A stretch of 64,000 nt of DNA from Labrys sp. KNU-23 (GTDB lineage Bacteria; Pseudomonadota; Alphaproteobacteria; Rhizobiales; Labraceae). Both the position numbers and the translations under genes were made by a program. The notes beneath the pieces were generated by a model. It searched no databases. It was given only the letters and a program-made list of their open reading frames with translations, and had not been told where the DNA came from. The stretch is taken from NCBI RefSeq assembly GCF_008330945.1, contig NZ_CP043489.1, positions 2,243,501 through 2,307,500 on the forward strand. Direction: 5' to 3'. Positions 26,456-34,374 of this stretch are shown here, in pieces. Position 1 is the first letter of the stretch; every line of letters starts with the position of its first letter.

Positions 26456-27067
26456 TCAGGCGGCCAGCCCGATAGCGGTCTTCTGGAACGGCACGAAGCC
26501 CGGCAGGGCCTCGACCCGCCGCAACCACGCGCCGATCTGCGCATAGGGCGTCAGATCCACATTCCCCTCGGGGGCCGAGGCGATATAGCTGTAGAGGGCC
26601 ACATCGGCAGCGGTCGGGCGATCGAGAACGATCCAGTCGTGTCCGACCAATTCCTGGTCGATTAGTCCGAGAATGGCATGAGCCGACGCCAAGGTCTGCT
26701 CGATGTCATATTTGGCTCCGAAAACCGTGATCAGGCGAGCGGCGGCCGGGCCCATCCGGAGCTGGCCGGCCGCGACCGAGAACCAGCGTTGCACGGCTGC
26801 CGCGGCGGCCGGCTCGGTCGGCAGCCAACTCTCCAGGCCGAGCTTGCGGGCGACATACACGATGATGGCAAGCGAATCGGGCACGATCACGCCGCCATCG
26901 TCGAGAACCGGCACCTGTCCCAGCGTGTTGAGCTTGAGGAAATCCGATGTCTTGTGCTCGCCGGCCTTCAGGTCGACGTCGACCAGTTCATGCGGCACGC
27001 CCACCAGCGACAGAAACAAATGGGCCCGATGGGAATGGCCCGACAGGGGATAATGATAGAGCTTCAT
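26456..27067 (-). CDS. glutathione S-transferase family protein
   Basis: 203-residue GST. The N-terminal thioredoxin-like domain (1-78: MKLYHYPLSGHSHRAHLFLSLVG ... GQVPVLDDGGVIVPDSLAI) has the cis-Pro VPV and the SLAI element that bind glutathione. The helical C-terminal domain ends with the N-capping-type motif RPTAADVALYSYIA. It is divergent from a LysR gene with 123 nt between starts, so it is likely the regulated target, together with the PNPOx-like gene. Confidence 0.9.
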   Translation of the reverse strand: MKLYHYPLSGHSHRAHLFLSLVGVPHELVDVDLKAGEHKTSDFLKLNTLGQVPVLDDGGVIVPDSLAIIVYVARKLGLESWLPTEPAAAAAVQRWFSVAAGQLRMGPAAARLITVFGAKYDIEQTLASAHAILGLIDQELVGHDWIVLDRPTAADVALYSYIASAPEGNVDLTPYAQIGAWLRRVEALPGFVPFQKTAIGLAA

Positions 27068-27154
27068 GGATGACCTCCTCGCCGATACCGGCATCGTTGG
27101 AGGATCTTGATCATTTCGGATGAGATAGAGAATATTGATTGATTGAAAGGCATC

Positions 27155-27171
27155 ATTCCAGATATCGGAAT
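27155..27171. promoter_or_regulatory. LysR-box candidate between GST and LysR genes
   Basis: ATTCC-N7-GGAAT with a GATATC core, 20 nt before the LysR start codon in the divergent GST/LysR intergenic region. The dyad and its position fit autoregulation. Confidence 0.5.
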
Positions 27172-27190
27172 AATTGAAGATTGGAGCATC

Positions 27191-28114
27191 ATGGATCGCT
27201 GGCAAGCCATGCGAGTGTTCGTGAAGGTGGCTGAAAGCGGCGGCTTCGCCGAGGCCGCCCGCCGTCTGTTCATGAGCCCGCCCGCGGTCACCCGGGCCGT
27301 CGCCTTTCTCGAGGATGCCATCGGCGCGCAGTTGCTGGTGCGCACCACCCGATCGCTCAAGCTCACCGAAACCGGCGAGCGCTATTTGCATGACTGCCAG
27401 CGCATCCTGGCCGATCTCGCCGATGCCGAGGCGGCCGCCGCCGGTTCCTACACCACGCCGACGGGCACGCTGATCGTCACCGCACCCGTGATGTTCGGGC
27501 AGCTCCATATCCTGCCCGTGGTGATGGATTATCTCGGCCGGCATCCGGTCGTGAGCGCACAGACCCTCTTCCTCGACCGCATCACCAATCTGGTGGAGGA
27601 GGGCATGGACGTCGCCATCCGCATCAGCCATTTGCCGGATTCGGAGCTGACGGCAATCCGGGTCGGCAGCATGCGGCGGGTGATCTGCGCCTCTCCCGCT
27701 TATCTCGCCGAGCATGGCGAGCCGCGCAGTCCCGCCGACCTTGCCCGCCACAGTGTCATCGCCAGGATCGGCGCCTGGCCACGGCTGGAATGGCGCTTCG
27801 GCCGTGACGAGAAGATCCATGTCGGCATCCAGCCACGGCTGATGTGCAACCTCAACGAATCGGGGATCTCGGCTGCCATCTCCGGCTGGGGGCTGGTGCG
27901 CGTTTTCGCCTACCAGGTCGACACGGCCCTGCGGGAGGGCAGGCTGCGCACCGTGCTGACCGAGTTCGAGGAGGAGCCGGTGCCGATCCATATCGTCCAT
28001 GCCGGCGGTCGGGCTCCCTCCGCCAAGGTGCGCTCCTTCGTCGATTTCGCCGTGGAACGCCTGCGGGCGAACCCGATCTTCGGAGACCTTGCGCGAGCTC
28101 GCCCATCCTCCTAG
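27191..28114 (+). CDS. LysR-family transcriptional regulator
   Basis: 307-residue LysR regulator of the DNA-binding type that opens with MDRWQAMRVFVKVAESGGFAEAARRLFMSPPAVTRA. HTH at about 1-60 and effector domain from 88. The C-terminal IHIVHAGGRAPSAKVRSFVDFAVERLR is common in regulators paired with GST or quinone-related genes. The start at 27191 is set by GGAG at 27183-27186. It is divergent from the GST/PNPOx-like pair. Confidence 0.9.
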   Translation: MDRWQAMRVFVKVAESGGFAEAARRLFMSPPAVTRAVAFLEDAIGAQLLVRTTRSLKLTETGERYLHDCQRILADLADAEAAAAGSYTTPTGTLIVTAPVMFGQLHILPVVMDYLGRHPVVSAQTLFLDRITNLVEEGMDVAIRISHLPDSELTAIRVGSMRRVICASPAYLAEHGEPRSPADLARHSVIARIGAWPRLEWRFGRDEKIHVGIQPRLMCNLNESGISAAISGWGLVRVFAYQVDTALREGRLRTVLTEFEEEPVPIHIVHAGGRAPSAKVRSFVDFAVERLRANPIFGDLARARPSS

Positions 28115-28208
28115 ATAGGAGACGTCGACCACCCCAGTGAGTGAGAAGCAATGGACCTGAACCTGACCGCAACACCGCTTTGCCTTGTGTCAGGGATCAT
28201 CCATTCTC

Positions 28209-29798
28209 ATGCCTGCTTCGATTACGCTCTCCAATCTCTCCTGGTCCACGCCTGACGGCCATGCGCTGTTCTCGGGGCTCGATCTGAGCTTTGGCCCCGA
28301 ACGGTCCGGTCTCGTCGGCCGCAATGGTGTCGGCAAGACGACCCTGCTCAAGCTGATAGCGGGGGACTTCCCGCCCCGCTCCGGCCACGTCATCGTGCAT
28401 GGCAGCCTGGGACGCCTGCGCCAAGCCGTCCAGCTCGAGCCGGACGAAACCGTCGCCGACCTGTTCGGCGTAACGCAAGCCCTTGCCTTGCTTGCCCGCG
28501 CGGAAGCCGGCCTTGCCTCGGCCGAAGATCTCGTCACCGCCGACTGGACCCTTGAGGCCCGTCTCACCGCGGCCTTCGCCCAGGTCGGGTTGCCTGTGGA
28601 TACCGATACGCCGCTGACGACATTGTCAGGCGGGCAGCGCACGCGGATCGGCCTGGCGGCGCTGGTCTTCGCCGAGCCGGACTTCCTGCTGCTGGATGAG
28701 CCGACCAACAATCTCGACCGCGAGGGCCGGAAGGCCGTCATCGACCTGCTCGCCGGCTGGCGCGGCGGGGCGGTGGTGGTCAGCCACGACCGCGAATTGC
28801 TCGAGGCCATGGATGCCATCGTCGAGCTGACCTCGCTCGGCGCCAGCGTCTATGGTGGCAATTGGAGCCAATACCGGGCGCGCAAGGCCCTCGAACTGGC
28901 AGCCGCCCGCCATGATCTGGGCGAGGCCGAGAAGCGGCTTGATGAAGCCGAGCGCAAGGCTCAGATCGCCGCCGAACGCAAGGCGCACAAGGACAGTGCG
29001 GGCCGCAAGGCGCGGGCCAGGGGCGATGCACCCCTGCTGCTTCTCGACGCGAAGAAGGAGCGCAGCGAAAAGAGCGGAGGCGCGGGAGCCCGCCTGGCCG
29101 AACGGCAGCAGTCACAGGCAAACCAGGCCCTCTCCAGGGCACGTGAGCGCCTCGAGATCCTGCAGCCCCTATCGGTGAAGCTCGCGCCCACGGGTCTGCC
29201 CGCCGACAAGATGGTCCTGCGCCTCGATGCGCTGCGTTTTGGTTACGAGCCGCTTCGGCCGGTCCTGGACGACCTTTCCTTCACCCTCGCAGGGCCCCAG
29301 CGCGTTGCCGTGACCGGTGCGAATGGCAGCGGCAAGACGACATTGCTCGGCCTGATCACCGGGCGGCTGCAACCTCAGGCCGGCCATGTCTGGGTCCTGC
29401 CCGGCTTCGCGCTGCTCGACCAGGAGGTGAGCCTGCTCGACCCGAAGGAGACGATCCGCGACAATTTCAAGCGGCTCAACCCGCAATCGGACGAGAACGG
29501 CTGCCGTTCCGCCCTGGCCCGCTTCATGTTCCGGGCAGACGCGGCCCTGCGGAGCGTCGGCAGCCTCAGTGGAGGGCAGATGCTGCGGGCCGGCCTTGCC
29601 TGCGTTCTGGGCGGAGAAAGACCGCCGCCATTGCTGATCCTGGACGAGCCGACCAACCATCTCGACATCGAGGCTATCGAGGCGGTGGAAGCGGGACTGC
29701 GCGCCTATGATGGCGCCCTGCTGGTGGTCAGCCATGACGAGAGCTTCCTCGACGCCATCGGCATCTCGCACAGGCTGGAGCTGTCTCCGGCGACTTGA
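28209..29798 (+). CDS. ABC-F family ATPase
   Basis: 529-residue soluble protein with two fused ABC ATPase domains and no membrane segments, the ABC-F arrangement that acts on ribosomes. Domain 1: Walker A GRNGVGKTTLL, signature LSGGQRTRIG, Walker B LLLDEPTNNLD. Linker about 225-310 is charged and helical (EKRLDEAERKAQIAAERKAH). Domain 2: Walker A GANGSGKTTLLG, signature LSGGQMLRAG, Walker B LILDEPTNHLD. The start ATG 28209 gives the usual N-terminus. Whether it is a translation factor or an antibiotic-protection factor cannot be told. Confidence 0.92.
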   Translation: MPASITLSNLSWSTPDGHALFSGLDLSFGPERSGLVGRNGVGKTTLLKLIAGDFPPRSGHVIVHGSLGRLRQAVQLEPDETVADLFGVTQALALLARAEAGLASAEDLVTADWTLEARLTAAFAQVGLPVDTDTPLTTLSGGQRTRIGLAALVFAEPDFLLLDEPTNNLDREGRKAVIDLLAGWRGGAVVVSHDRELLEAMDAIVELTSLGASVYGGNWSQYRARKALELAAARHDLGEAEKRLDEAERKAQIAAERKAHKDSAGRKARARGDAPLLLLDAKKERSEKSGGAGARLAERQQSQANQALSRARERLEILQPLSVKLAPTGLPADKMVLRLDALRFGYEPLRPVLDDLSFTLAGPQRVAVTGANGSGKTTLLGLITGRLQPQAGHVWVLPGFALLDQEVSLLDPKETIRDNFKRLNPQSDENGCRSALARFMFRADAALRSVGSLSGGQMLRAGLACVLGGERPPPLLILDEPTNHLDIEAIEAVEAGLRAYDGALLVVSHDESFLDAIGISHRLELSPAT

Positions 29799-29825
29799 CC
29801 CCGCAGCAACCCTGGCCGTAATGTG

Positions 29826-29905
29826 TACCATCGCTATGGGGATGGAGTCCCCCCAAACCGCCGCAAGGCTGATGACTCCTACCAGGTGCTTCGCGCCGGT
29901 AGGAG
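29826..29905 (+). promoter_or_regulatory. fluoride riboswitch (crcB motif)
   Basis: The consensus blocks of the crcB aptamer occur in order: GGGGATGGAGTCCCCCC (29838-29854), AACCGCC (29856-29862), then GGCTGATGACTCCTACC (29867-29883). GGAG at 29844-29847 can pair with CTCC at 29876-29879. CTCCTACC (29876-29883) can instead pair perfectly with GGTAGGAG (29898-29905), a plausible switching hairpin. The element lies upstream of a 40-codon gene and crcB, as expected for fluoride sensing. No U tract follows, so control may be translational. Confidence 0.93.
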
Positions 29906-29963
29906 GTCGTCCCTGTCTCCCGCTTTCGTCGAAGTGCCGCTGCGATCTCTCTGGAGGTATGCC

Positions 29964-30086
29964 ATGCGCCCTTCGCGACCGGGACGGCCGATATTCTTTC
30001 TCCTGCTTCGCATCTGGCTCATGCCGGCCCTTCTCGGCCTGATCGGACTTGCCATTGCCTGGCGCCTGGGGCTGATTCCTCCATGA
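29964..30086 (+). CDS. 40-residue single-pass membrane protein in fluoride operon
   Basis: Short ORF of 40 residues with a strong SD (GGAGG 8 nt before the ATG). A basic start (MRPSRPGRPI) is followed by one hydrophobic helix (about 10-35: FFLLLRIWLMPALLGLIGLAIAW) and LGLIPP. It is the first gene after the fluoride riboswitch and 171 nt before crcB. I do not recognise a family. Position implies a role in fluoride resistance or in supporting CrcB (inference). Confidence 0.7.
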   Translation: MRPSRPGRPIFFLLLRIWLMPALLGLIGLAIAWRLGLIPP

Positions 30087-30096
30087 ATCACGGAGT

Positions 30097-30137
30097 GTCG
30101 ACCTCCCGGCTCCATCATTTGATGGAGCGAGGTCGAC
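30097..30137. repeat. palindromic hairpin between small ORF and crcB
   Basis: GTCGACCTC (30097-30105) pairs with GAGGTCGAC (30129-30137), and GCTCCATC (30109-30116) with GATGGAGC (30121-30128), leaving a CCG bulge and an ATTT loop. It resembles the family-2 repeats (GGAGTGTC...). It may separate expression of the 40-codon gene from crcB. Confidence 0.7.
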
Positions 30138-30257
30138 ATGTCAAAAAACGCCGCTCGGGACGAAGAATTCGAGGATGAAGGCCATGGCGACCAGGAGGTC
30201 GCCACTCCGCATCGTCGTCGCCCCTTCTTTTCATCGTAATCTCTTTTCGGAGCATTC

Positions 30258-30695
30258 ATGTCACCCGTGCTCGCCAACACCATCATGATCGCCATCGGCG
30301 GTGCCATCGGCTCCGTGGGGCGCTATTGGATCGGCTTGTGGATGGCGCCCTATAGCGAAAACCTGCCCTGGGCGACCATCCTCATCAACATCGCCGGCTC
30401 CTTCGCCATCACCTTCTTCGGCACGCTGACCCTTGCCAATGGTCGCGCGCCCCTGCCCGATCTCTGGCGGTTGTTCTTCATGGTCGGCATCTGCGGCGGC
30501 TTCACCACCTTCTCGTCCTTCAGCCTGCAGACCTTCGAGCTCCTGCACATGAACATGCCGCTGCGCGCCCTGATCAATGTCGGTGTGTCCGTGGTGCTCT
30601 GCGTCGCTGCTTCAGCGCTCGGTTTCTATGGCGCGGCGGCGATCAACGGCACGCAGCCGGTGGCCCAGGTGCAGGTCGACGAGGAAGCATCCTGA
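30258..30695 (+). CDS. crcB: fluoride efflux channel CrcB/Fluc
   Basis: 145-residue inner-membrane Fluc protein with four membrane helices. The hallmark GGAIGSVGRYWIGLW at the start, INIAGSFAITFF (conserved Asn) and GGFTTFSSFSLQT (the Phe-box and Thr/Ser pore motif) are intact. It forms dual-topology dimers that export fluoride. Start ATG 30258 with GGAG 5 nt upstream. Expression is expected to be switched on by the fluoride riboswitch at 29826-29905. Confidence 0.96.
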   Translation: MSPVLANTIMIAIGGAIGSVGRYWIGLWMAPYSENLPWATILINIAGSFAITFFGTLTLANGRAPLPDLWRLFFMVGICGGFTTFSSFSLQTFELLHMNMPLRALINVGVSVVLCVAASALGFYGAAAINGTQPVAQVQVDEEAS

Positions 30696-30705
30696 TCTTC
30701 GGGCA

Positions 30706-31878
30706 TCAATTGCCGATCTCGATATTCGAAACATCGAAATCCTGATGGTGGGCAATGGTGGCGGCGCCGATGGCGCATTCCATCTCGCCCAGGGTCGAAA
30801 GACGGATCTGCGGCCTGGTCATGCCCGGCACGATGCCGGCACCGACGGCTTGCGACAGTCGTTCGAGCCGGGCGGCGAGTACAGGGCGCATGGCGCCCCC
30901 AAGCACGATCGTCGAGGGATTGAAGATGTTGGCGAGCGAGGTCAGCCCGATGATGAGGTGGCTGGCGAGTTCGTCCATGGCCGCGCCGGCGCCGCCATCG
31001 CCGGCCTGGGCGGCAGCCGCCACCATGGCCGGCAAGGCGGAAAGAGAATCGACGCCGAAGCCCTGCCCCGGCCGGTAGAAACGATCGAGCGCGGCGATAT
31101 TGACGAAGCTCTCCAGGCAACCCTGCTGCCCACAGGAGCAGCGGGGCCCCGCTTCGCGGATGCGGATATGGCCAAACTCGTTGCCGGTGCCCTCCGCCCC
31201 GCGAACGAGGCGCCCATTGACGATGGCCGCCCCGCCGCACCCGGCTCCGAGCTTGAGATAGACGATGGCGTCGGCCTGCAGTCCGGGCTGGGTATAGACT
31301 TCGCCGAAGGCGGCGGCATGGGCATTGTTCTCGACGAAAACAGGCGCACTGAGCGCCTTCTCGGCCAATGCCTTCAGGTTGAGATCCTTCCAGCCCAGCA
31401 TGGGCAGATGCACGACATAGCCGTCCGAACGCACCAGGCCGGGCACGGTGATGCCGATCGAGCGCAGCGGCTGGGTCAGGCCGCGGGCATAGGTGGCGAT
31501 GGCATCAACAGCTGCGTCCGGGCCGACAGGATGGGCAAGCCGTGCCGTTCGGCTGTCGACCACCCCGAGCGCCAGGTCGATCAGGGCAAAGCGCACCACG
31601 CCGACGCCGATCTCGGCCCCGAGGAAGTAGCCACCGCCCGGATTGAGCGCGATGTCGACGCCAGGCCGGCCGACATCCCGACGCGCATTGTCCTCGCGAG
31701 AGGTTCGCCGTTCGACCAGAAGGGAACTGGCGGTGAGGTTCTCGACCAGGTTGGTGATGGTGGCGGGGGTCAGGCCGAGACGCCGGGCGAGTTCGGCCCG
31801 GGGCATCGCCCCTTGCAGCCGCAACTGGGTGAGAATGCGCCGCTCGTTCACATAACGCGCGAAGGTCTGGTCAGCCAT
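30706..31878 (-). CDS. ROK-family transcriptional regulator
   Basis: 390-residue ROK repressor. The N-terminal winged helix (about 8-70: RYVNERRILTQLRLQGAMPRAELARRLGLT) precedes a sugar-kinase-like ROK domain (about 85-390). That domain carries the zinc motif CSCGQQGCLESF and the sugar-binding EGTGNEFGHIRI. The SD AGAGG is upstream of the 31878 start. The gene is divergent from a five-gene sugar-catabolic operon starting at 32267, which it most likely represses until an inducing sugar or sugar phosphate binds. An AT-rich dyad at 32219-32241 is a candidate operator. Confidence 0.92.
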   Translation of the reverse strand: MADQTFARYVNERRILTQLRLQGAMPRAELARRLGLTPATITNLVENLTASSLLVERRTSREDNARRDVGRPGVDIALNPGGGYFLGAEIGVGVVRFALIDLALGVVDSRTARLAHPVGPDAAVDAIATYARGLTQPLRSIGITVPGLVRSDGYVVHLPMLGWKDLNLKALAEKALSAPVFVENNAHAAAFGEVYTQPGLQADAIVYLKLGAGCGGAAIVNGRLVRGAEGTGNEFGHIRIREAGPRCSCGQQGCLESFVNIAALDRFYRPGQGFGVDSLSALPAMVAAAAQAGDGGAGAAMDELASHLIIGLTSLANIFNPSTIVLGGAMRPVLAARLERLSQAVGAGIVPGMTRPQIRLSTLGEMECAIGAATIAHHQDFDVSNIEIGN

Positions 31879-31900
31879 AATGTCGCCTCTGCCCGAATCT

Positions 31901-32008
31901 CTAGAATGGCTTTGCGATTCGGCCGAATCACCTGGATACACAAAGACGCACCGATACAGACAGCTAGAGCAAAAAGAGGATACTCGCTGAAACACGCCTT
32001 GTCCCAAA
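31901..32008 (+). repeat. dispersed structured repeat, family 1, copy B (degenerate)
   Basis: CTAGAATGGCTTTGCGATTC...CACAAAGACGCACCG...CTAGAGCAAAAAGAGG follows the order of family 1 with several substitutions. It starts 22 nt upstream of the ROK regulator start codon. Confidence 0.5.
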
Positions 32009-32218
32009 GCCGTCGACTTGAGCGTCTTCGAGTTTGCACGACCTCTGTCGTTGCCGGGTTTGCCCCGGCAATCCAGCCCCGCTTCCGGTTATGTGGGTGG
32101 CTTTTGGATCTGAACCGGGCAACTTGGCCGGTGGAGGCCAAAGCTCGGCTCTGGCAAATCGGAGCGCCTTCTATCTCAAGTCAACGGCACTGATAGTAGC
32201 AAAAGCCTTGCACATCCT

Positions 32219-32241
32219 ATTTGTTTAGATAATAAATAAAT
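32219..32241. promoter_or_regulatory. candidate ROK operator
   Basis: ATTTGTTTA (32219-32227), spacer GATAA, then TAAATAAAT (32233-32241): an imperfect dyad with one mismatch, strikingly AT-rich in a GC-rich genome, 26 nt before the first gene of the sugar operon. Confidence 0.55.
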
Positions 32242-32266
32242 TATAGAAACCCGCAGGAATCCCATC

Positions 32267-33343
32267 ATGCCGAAGAAGGAAGATCGCCGTCTCAAGGTCG
32301 GCGTGCTGGGCTGCGGCCCGATCGCCCAGGCCGCTCATTTCGAAAGTTGCACCAAAGCGCGCAACGCCGATCTCTACGCCATCTGCGACATCGCACCGGA
32401 CCTGCTGGAGCGCATGGCCTGGACCCACAAGCCCGAGAAGACCTTTTCGGACTACGACGCCATGCTGGCCGATCCCGAACTCGACGCGGTTATCGTGGCA
32501 ACCTCGGACGCCTTCCACGTGCCAGCCTCGATCGCCGCCCTGGAAGCGGGCAAGCATGTACTCAGCGAAAAGCCGGTCGGCATCGGCATCGAAGAGGTGG
32601 AGACGCTGCGCGCCGCCGTGAAGAAGACCGGCAAGGTGCTGCAGGTCGGCCACATGAAGCGCTTCGATGCCGGACTCGAAGCCGCCAAGGCCTTCATCGA
32701 CACGGAAATGGGCGAGATGCTGGCCCTCAAGGCCTGGTATTGCGATTCGACCCATCGCTACCCGATGACGGATGCCGTGCAGCCGCTGATCGTCACCAGC
32801 AAGCAGGCGCGCAGGCCGGCCGGCGACCCCAAGGCAGATCTCCAGCGCTATTACATGCTGGCCCATGGCAGCCATCTCGTCGACACCGCCCGCTATTTCG
32901 GCGGGGAAATCGTCGAGGTCGAGGCCCGCTTTTCCGAGCGATTCGGGGCGCGTTGCTGGTTCGTCGACCTCGCCTTCGCCAACGGCACGCTCGGCCATCT
33001 CGACCTCACCGTGGCCGTGCGCATGGATTGGCACGAGGGCTTCCAGATCTATGGCGAGCATGGCAGCGTGCTCGGCAAGACCTATAACCCCTGGTACTAC
33101 AAGAGCAGCGACGTCGACATCTTCCGCGAAAAGGACGGCGCCACCACCCGCGTCCTCGGTGCGGACGGACATTTCTACCGCCGCCAGCTCGAGGGCTTCG
33201 CCGACGTGATCCTCAAGGGCGCGCCGATGCGCGGCGCCGACATCGAGGATGGCGTCGCTTCGATACGGGCGATGATCGCCATCGCCCAATCCGTCCGCGA
33301 GGGCCGCGCCGTGCGGCTCGCTGACGTCAAGGGAGAGCTGTGA
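32267..33343 (+). CDS. Gfo/Idh/MocA-family oxidoreductase
   Basis: 358-residue NAD(P)-dependent sugar or polyol dehydrogenase. The Rossmann motif is VGVLGCGPIAQAAHF. The conserved EKP (SEKPVGIG) and GHMKRFD follow. A C-terminal alpha/beta domain (from about 130) holds the catalytic His region (YYMLAHGSHLVDTARYF). It typically oxidises a sugar, inositol or its derivative. It is the first gene of the operon and overlaps the next start by 4 nt (ATGA). The substrate is not identifiable. Confidence 0.9.
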   Translation: MPKKEDRRLKVGVLGCGPIAQAAHFESCTKARNADLYAICDIAPDLLERMAWTHKPEKTFSDYDAMLADPELDAVIVATSDAFHVPASIAALEAGKHVLSEKPVGIGIEEVETLRAAVKKTGKVLQVGHMKRFDAGLEAAKAFIDTEMGEMLALKAWYCDSTHRYPMTDAVQPLIVTSKQARRPAGDPKADLQRYYMLAHGSHLVDTARYFGGEIVEVEARFSERFGARCWFVDLAFANGTLGHLDLTVAVRMDWHEGFQIYGEHGSVLGKTYNPWYYKSSDVDIFREKDGATTRVLGADGHFYRRQLEGFADVILKGAPMRGADIEDGVASIRAMIAIAQSVREGRAVRLADVKGEL

Positions 33344-34173
33344 TGCGGCTCGGCATCTTTGCCAAGACCTTCCCCGGCAGCGAACCGGGAACGGTGCTGG
33401 CGGCCGCCCGCGCGGCGGGCTACGGCACCGTGCAATACAACATGGCCTGTTCGGGCCTGCCCTCCATGCCGGAGACCATCCCCGACGGCATCGCCGAAGC
33501 GGTGCATTCAGCCGCCCTCGACCAGCAGCTCGACGTCGCGGCCGTCTCCGCCACCTACAACATGATTCACCCCGATCCAGCGGTGCGCTGGCGCGGTCAT
33601 GACAGCCTTGAAATCATCGCTGGCGCGGCCCATGGCATGGGCACTCGCCTCCTGACGCTGTGCACCGGCACGCGCGATCCGGATGACCAGTGGCGCGGCC
33701 ATCCCGACAACGCCACGCCGGAAGCCTGGCGCGATCTCGCTGCCAGCCTGGAAACGGCGCTCGACATCGCCGAGCGATACGATGTCGATCTCGGCATCGA
33801 GCCGGAATTGGCCAACGTCATCGATTCGGCGGCCAAGGCCCGGGCGACCATCGACGAGATGGCAAGCCCCCGGCTGAAGATCATCCTCGACCCCGCCAAT
33901 CTCTTCGAGGTCGCTTCGCTTGCCGAGCAGCAGCGCCTGGTCGCCGAAGCCATCGATCTCCTGGCCGACCGCATCGTCATGGCCCATGCCAAGGACAGAG
34001 ACGCGGCTGGCGGCTTCACCACGGCCGGCAAGGGCGTGCTCGACTATGACCATTATCTCGCCGGCTTGGCCCGGATCGGCTTCGATGGCCCTTTGATCAC
34101 CCACGGCCTGGCTGCCGGGGAGGCGGCAGAAGTCGCCGCGTTCCTCAAGGAGAAACTGGCGGGAATTTCATGA
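33340..34173 (+). CDS. sugar phosphate isomerase/epimerase (AP endonuclease-like TIM barrel)
   Basis: 277-residue TIM-barrel protein of the xylose-isomerase-like/AP endonuclease 2 superfamily. Conserved metal-ligand segments: LGIEPELANV (Glu), LKIILDPANLFE (Asp), MAHAKDRDAA (His and Asp), and the start MRLGIFAKTFPG. Members isomerise or epimerise sugars or keto-sugars, often together with Gfo/Idh enzymes. It is coupled to the upstream gene by an ATGA overlap. A repeat-rich 200-nt gap follows before the hydrolase gene. Confidence 0.88.
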   Translation: MMRLGIFAKTFPGSEPGTVLAAARAAGYGTVQYNMACSGLPSMPETIPDGIAEAVHSAALDQQLDVAAVSATYNMIHPDPAVRWRGHDSLEIIAGAAHGMGTRLLTLCTGTRDPDDQWRGHPDNATPEAWRDLAASLETALDIAERYDVDLGIEPELANVIDSAAKARATIDEMASPRLKIILDPANLFEVASLAEQQRLVAEAIDLLADRIVMAHAKDRDAAGGFTTAGKGVLDYDHYLAGLARIGFDGPLITHGLAAGEAAEVAAFLKEKLAGIS

Positions 34174-34195
34174 CACCAAGCGTCGAACGCCACGC

Positions 34196-34349
34196 GACAT
34201 CTCCTTCTCCCCTTGCGGGACCTGGCACTTCCCATGGAAGTGCCTCGGGTCCCGGCAGGGGGATGAGGGGTCTCACCATGCCTAGCCAGCGTAGCGAGAC
34301 CCCTCATCCGGCACTTCGTGCCACCTTCTCCCGCAGGGGGAGAAGGGAA
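34196..34349. repeat. RIME-like palindromic mosaic element
   Basis: Nested palindromes: GGATGAGGGGTCTC (34261-34274) pairs with GAGACCCCTCATCC (34296-34309). GGCACTTCC/GGAAGTGCC and GGCACTTCGTGCC occur within it, and the outer CCTTCTCCCC (from about 34201) matches GGGGGAGAAGG at the end (34338-34347). This is the style of rhizobial intergenic mosaic elements (CCCTCATCCGG...CACCTTCTCCC...GGGAGAAGG). It lies inside the sugar operon. Confidence 0.75.
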
Positions 34350-34374
34350 GCCGTATCGCAGGGCGCCTGATCCG

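Larger units (their letters stand above)
31879..32266. other. intergenic region with promoters and repeat, ROK regulator / sugar operon
   Basis: 388 nt between divergent genes. It includes repeat copy B (31901-32008), a segment like CCGGTGGAGGCC near 32130 that recurs near 54190, and the operator candidate at 32219-32241. No gene seen. Confidence 0.6.

Noticed and set aside
30138..30239. 33-codon ORF between the 40-codon gene and crcB
   Set aside because: It has a weak GAGG and opens in frame, but its start codon immediately follows the hairpin of a repeat-like palindrome and the product is a short charged peptide with no features, so it is not supported enough to annotate.
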